A stretch of DNA of 8,564 nucleotides from Candidatus Collierbacteria bacterium (GTDB lineage Bacteria; Patescibacteriota; Microgenomatia; UBA1400; MFAQ01). Shown one piece after another: positions 6,227 through 8,564 of this stretch. The notes under the pieces were generated by a model. That model ran no database searches and was not told the origin of the DNA. It saw only the letters and a list, made by a program, of their open reading frames with translations. The stretch is taken from contig DQFC01000001.1 of assembly GCA_003531665.1 (NCBI GenBank), positions 1 to 8,564 on the forward strand, read 5' to 3'. Every line of letters begins with the position of its first letter. Positions within the stretch are counted from its first letter, which is position 1. The position numbers and the translations under genes were made by a program.

Positions 6227-7225
6227 ATGGCTGGATTGGAAAATGGCGTTAATGAGTATGGATCGGCGGGTGAAATGATTCCCTCCCACCGAGAACGGTT
6301 GTGGAAAAGTTTGGGACTTGGTAATTTTGGAAAAATAGGCTACGGATTTAGATTCATAGGAAGTGAAGTAAAACATGCATCAAAAAGTCCTATCATTGAT
6401 AATGACCTGATCAGAGCCTCTGTTCTGAAGGCTTCGGGTAATTCGAGAGAATCTAACAAAGCTCCATCGGTAATTAGAATAGGTGAAACTCAGGAGGCCT
6501 CCCGAACTATTTTGGAAATCAAAGCAGACAAGTTGGGTGACATACTAGTGTCTTTCGCCTTTCGGATTGACGATAGCCACTCAGATTCTTTAGTAGCAAC
6601 AAATCCAGATGTTGGTTTTCTACGTTATGAGACTCGTAGATTTATGCACGTCACTAGTCTTGGAGGTGCAGGATCTGAGAGGAACGGCACTTCTTACGAT
6701 GCAGAGGTGCCGATATATGACATTGAAAGGAGAATACAAGATGGCGGTTGGAAAGTCGTGAGGGAGACCAAAGATGGTAGTGTTCAGCCAGACGCCGAGA
6801 TCACACAGAGGCTAATCAATGAGGGAAAATTTGTTCCTATCGAAAATATCGGATATGCAAACTATCGCAGAGGTTTAATTGTGAAAGCTTCGGGCCTCCG
6901 AGAAGACACACCAACTTTAGAAATTGTACACTTTTCCGACGGAACCCAAAAACAACAAGATACGACACTATTAGGTTATCTTAAGGAAGAACTTCGCAGG
7001 AGGCCTACGGCTGATCGTTATAGTATCGAAGACCAAAAACCAGACCAGCTATTTTCTATAGCCAGAATTGTCGACGGTGGAAAAAAAATTGAGGCCCATC
7101 GTGTAGCGACAGAACAAGAAGAGAAAGATCGTCAAAAGGAATATAGGAAGCAACAAAAGGCACAGAAAGCAGATGAAATCAACTCACAGATACAATCGCG
7201 ACTCGATAGCCAAAAAAGAGGATAG
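6227..7225 (+). CDS. Unrecognised soluble protein with a charged C-terminal helix, 332 residues
   Basis: I do not recognise a family. No membrane helix or signal peptide is present. The body (about 60-290) alternates short hydrophobic strands with polar turns, for example TILEIKADKLGDILVSFAFRI (94-114; core hydrophobics at 95, 97, 103, 106-108) and TLEIVHFSDG (230-239), which suggests mixed alpha/beta or beta-rich domains. KASG occurs twice (68-71 and 220-223), each just after a strand. Residues 295-330 are a long highly charged segment rich in Lys, Gln, Glu and Arg, probably an extended helix or coiled coil. By hand count 16 of 29 arginines use AGA or AGG, against 5 of 27 in alaS and about 4 of 18 in mltG, which hints at later arrival or weaker codon selection. 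The extended -10 at 6212-6220 fixes the start. The ORF is long and fills the gap cleanly, so I am confident it is a gene but not of its role. Confidence 0.82.
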   Translation: MAGLENGVNEYGSAGEMIPSHRERLWKSLGLGNFGKIGYGFRFIGSEVKHASKSPIIDNDLIRASVLKASGNSRESNKAPSVIRIGETQEASRTILEIKADKLGDILVSFAFRIDDSHSDSLVATNPDVGFLRYETRRFMHVTSLGGAGSERNGTSYDAEVPIYDIERRIQDGGWKVVRETKDGSVQPDAEITQRLINEGKFVPIENIGYANYRRGLIVKASGLREDTPTLEIVHFSDGTQKQQDTTLLGYLKEELRRRPTADRYSIEDQKPDQLFSIARIVDGGKKIEAHRVATEQEEKDRQKEYRKQQKAQKADEINSQIQSRLDSQKRG

Positions 7226-7234
7226 TTCATCATA

Positions 7235-7240
7235 TATAAT
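7235..7240 (+). promoter_or_regulatory. -10 element TATAAT at leaderless spacing before the zinc-ribbon gene
   Basis: A perfect TATAAT ends 6 nt before the ATG at 7247, the same spacing as at 5790 and 6215. The intervening CAACCT has no Shine-Dalgarno character. No -35 is visible in the A-rich stretch 16-18 nt upstream. Confidence 0.52.
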
Positions 7241-7246
7241 CAACCT

Positions 7247-7453
7247 ATGTTCAAGAATATTATTGCTCCCGTTCAGGCCTGGCTTTTGTCGCGTGGTACT
7301 TGTGTCGGTTGTGGCACCTCTCTTACAGAAGGAACAAGTAAACCATCACCAAAAGTTAAGGACTGTGATCAGGTCACCTGCAAATGTGGTCGGGTATTTG
7401 TCCACAATCCAAAAACCAATACTTACCGTCGCGCCTTACTCAGCGAGATATAA
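7247..7453 (+). CDS. Small zinc-ribbon protein, 68 residues
   Basis: The protein has a CxxC knuckle at Cys19 and Cys22 (TCVGCGTSL) and a second cysteine pair at Cys45 and Cys47 (TCKCGRVF), with an extra Cys40 between. This is a zinc-ribbon-like arrangement, although the second pair is CxC instead of CxxC. The N-terminus (1-15) is a short amphipathic or weakly hydrophobic segment and the C-terminus is basic (NPKTNTYRR, 54-62). No specific family is recognised, and the partner could be nucleic acid or protein. It lies 21 nt after the 332-residue gene and its stop is 11 nt before the mltG start. It occupies the place of the small gene yrzB between ruvX and mltG in Bacillus but shows no resemblance that I can see. 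Cysteine spacing and position make it a credible gene. Confidence 0.78.
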   Translation: MFKNIIAPVQAWLLSRGTCVGCGTSLTEGTSKPSPKVKDCDQVTCKCGRVFVHNPKTNTYRRALLSEI

Positions 7454-7456
7454 AAT
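7449..7456 (+). promoter_or_regulatory. -10-like TATAAAAT before mltG
   Basis: TATAAAAT contains TATAAA (7449-7454) and TAAAAT (7451-7456), which end 10 and 8 nt before the ATG at 7465. It overlaps the stop codon of the zinc-ribbon gene. AGG (7461-7463) is 1 nt from the ATG, too near to be a normal Shine-Dalgarno. No -35 is evident. It fits the leaderless pattern but is the weakest example. Confidence 0.38.
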
Positions 7457-7464
7457 ATGCAGGT

Positions 7465-8451
7465 ATGTTTAAAAGATTTTTTACAACCTTAACTATTCTT
7501 GCAGTCGTACTTTTTGCTTGGTATTTTCAGGCAATTCAGCCAGTTACCCGCACGAACGTCCCATCCGTAGATTTTGAGGTAAAGTCCGGTGTCGGAGTGG
7601 ATAAAATAGCTAACGATCTAAGCAGCGCTCGTCTCATCCGATCCAGAATCGGCTTTAAGCTGACGGTTATTCGTCTTGGTGTAGCAAACCGAATTCAGGC
7701 CGGATATTTCAAGCTTTCGCCAAACATGAGCGCCACGGAGATGGCGGACGCTCTTACCCGTGCCTATGCCCGTCAAGTTCGAGTTACTCTTCCCGAAGGG
7801 TTGCGCAGCGAAGAGATAAACTTCATCCTCGAAAAGGCCTTTAGTAAGATAGAGGGAAGCAATTTCAACCCTTTGCAATTTACTTCCCAAGTCAGAGGGA
7901 AAGAAGGGCGTTTATTCCCAGATACATACGATTTTGCCCCGGAAGCCTCGGCCTCCGATATTGTAAAGCGTCTTACTGCCCGGTTTGACGAGGTTGTCAT
8001 CGATCAAAACATCCCGGAAGATAAACTTCCTAAAATATTAGTTATAGCCTCACTTCTTGAAAGAGAAGCCGCTACTGTCGAAGAAATGCCTCTGGTTGCA
8101 GGAGTAATTACCAAACGTTTAAACATCGGCATGGCTCTTCAAATCGACGCGACTGTCCAATACGCCTTGGGATCGGTTCGTTGTAAACAAATTAATTGTG
8201 ATTGGTGGAAAAAAAGCTTATCGACAGAAGACCTAAAAATAAGTTCACCCTTCAATACTTACCAAAATCCCGGACTTCCTCCTGCCCCTATCTCCAATCC
8301 CGGCAAGGATGCCCTTTCTGCCGCCGCCAATCCGGTTGTTGGGTCAGCTTTGTATTACCTTCACGATTCGACCGGCAAAATTCATTTTGCAGACACTCTA
8401 CCACAGCACAACCAAAACATCTGCACCTACTTGAAAAAAGACTGCTACTGA
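7465..8451 (+). CDS. mltG: Endolytic murein transglycosylase MltG (YceG-like)
   Basis: MltG cuts nascent peptidoglycan glycan strands at the outer face of the inner membrane and is thought to set strand length. I use the ATG at 7465 (328 residues). It starts directly at the N-terminal anchor MFKRFFTTLTILAVVLFAWYF (membrane part about 5-21) and avoids an 81-nt overlap with the zinc-ribbon gene that an in-frame ATG at 7384 would require. A LysM-like N-terminal part includes VTLPEGLRSEEI (107-118). Then come EGRLFPDTYDF (147-157), the catalytic region IASLLEREA (194-202) with Glu199 as the likely catalytic residue (compare Glu218 in E. coli), LQIDATVQYALG (225-236), SPFNTYQNPGLPPAPISNPG (261-280) and the C-terminal GKIHFADTLPQHNQNI (304-319). 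All family signatures are present. Four cysteines (240, 245, 320, 327) lie in the outer domain and may form disulfides. It is the last member of the conserved alaS-ruvX-mltG order. Confidence 0.95.
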   Translation: MFKRFFTTLTILAVVLFAWYFQAIQPVTRTNVPSVDFEVKSGVGVDKIANDLSSARLIRSRIGFKLTVIRLGVANRIQAGYFKLSPNMSATEMADALTRAYARQVRVTLPEGLRSEEINFILEKAFSKIEGSNFNPLQFTSQVRGKEGRLFPDTYDFAPEASASDIVKRLTARFDEVVIDQNIPEDKLPKILVIASLLEREAATVEEMPLVAGVITKRLNIGMALQIDATVQYALGSVRCKQINCDWWKKSLSTEDLKISSPFNTYQNPGLPPAPISNPGKDALSAAANPVVGSALYYLHDSTGKIHFADTLPQHNQNICTYLKKDCY

Positions 8452-8465
8452 GTAGAATCTCCGTG

Positions 8466-8494
8466 TTGACAGCAAGCTAATTCAGCCTTATACT
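8466..8494 (+). promoter_or_regulatory. Near-consensus sigma70 promoter downstream of mltG
   Basis: A perfect -35 TTGACA (8466-8471) and a -10 TATACT (8489-8494) are separated by exactly 17 nt. It is the best promoter in the window. The expected start is near 8501. The transcript runs off the window or stops at the hairpin immediately downstream, so the regulated product cannot be seen. Confidence 0.75.
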
Positions 8495-8508
8495 ACATAC
8501 ACTGCTCT

Positions 8509-8542
8509 AAACTTGGCTGGGCTTTTTGCCAGTCAGGTTTTT
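8509..8542 (+). terminator. Strong hairpin with U-tract after mltG, terminator or start of a structured RNA
   Basis: Bases 8509-8520 pair with 8529-8540 in a 12-bp stem (two G-U wobbles) with an 8-nt loop, and TTTTT runs from 8538 to 8542. An outer stem, 8495-8501 with 8542-8548, could extend the structure past an internal loop. It can end transcription from mltG. Because the 8466-8494 promoter would start only about 8 nt upstream, it could also act as an attenuator or belong to a very short RNA. Confidence 0.6.
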
Positions 8543-8564
8543 GTATGTTGTCCATTGTTATTTA

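Noticed and set aside
7384..7464. Upstream in-frame ATG that would lengthen MltG by 27 residues
   Set aside because: It lies inside the zinc-ribbon gene and adds a polar stretch before the membrane anchor. The ATG at 7465 starts directly at the anchor and has a -10-like box upstream.
8453..8480. TAGAAT (8453-8458) followed by GTG at 8463 as another leaderless gene
   Set aside because: The frame from GTG ends after five codons at TAA 8478-8480, so no gene follows. The hexamer is probably chance or part of the promoter region.

Overview
This window reads as a compact chromosomal segment of an uncultured ultra-small bacterium of the Candidate Phyla Radiation (Patescibacteria), most likely Microgenomates-like. 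That placement is an inference. It rests on a short alanyl-tRNA synthetase without its C-terminal domain, a single-pass membrane protein with an outer baseplate-J-like region of the kind common in these genomes, a neighbouring sortase, very short intergenic gaps and many orphan genes. TGA acts as a stop (it ends alaS 12 nt before the next gene), so the code is the standard bacterial one and not the TGA=Gly code of Gracilibacteria/SR1. All genes I accept are on the + strand.

Layout. Positions 1-307 hold a self-contained unit: a good sigma70-type promoter, a Shine-Dalgarno, a 46-residue membrane protein and an intrinsic terminator. Positions 349-5118 form one tight run: alaS, then a 722-residue protein (degenerate actin-like inner domain, acidic/proline-rich linker, one membrane segment, baseplate-J-like outer region), then a sortase that starts on the base after the previous stop codon. 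Positions 5175-5768 encode an unrecognised protein with an internal duplication. ruvX follows (5802-6194), then a 332-residue orphan with different arginine codon use (6227-7225), a 68-residue zinc-ribbon protein (7247-7453) and mltG (7465-8451). The last ~110 bases hold a near-consensus promoter running straight into a strong hairpin with a U-tract.

How it fits together. The order alaS ... ruvX ... small protein ... mltG matches the order known from Bacillus (alaS-yrzL-yrrK-yrzB-yrrL), so the backbone looks like an old conserved housekeeping cluster. The surface-protein/sortase pair and two orphan genes sit inside it. MltG, the sortase and the 722-residue protein all act at or outside the membrane, so the locus mixes translation and DNA metabolism with cell-envelope functions.

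The most striking regulatory pattern is that alaS, ruvX, the 332-residue gene, the zinc-ribbon gene and mltG each have a -10-like hexamer only 6-10 nt before their ATG and no usable Shine-Dalgarno. This predicts leaderless or nearly leaderless mRNAs. The 46-residue gene and the 722-residue gene, by contrast, have recognisable Shine-Dalgarno sequences. I found no CRISPR array, tRNA, rRNA, transposase or phage gene.
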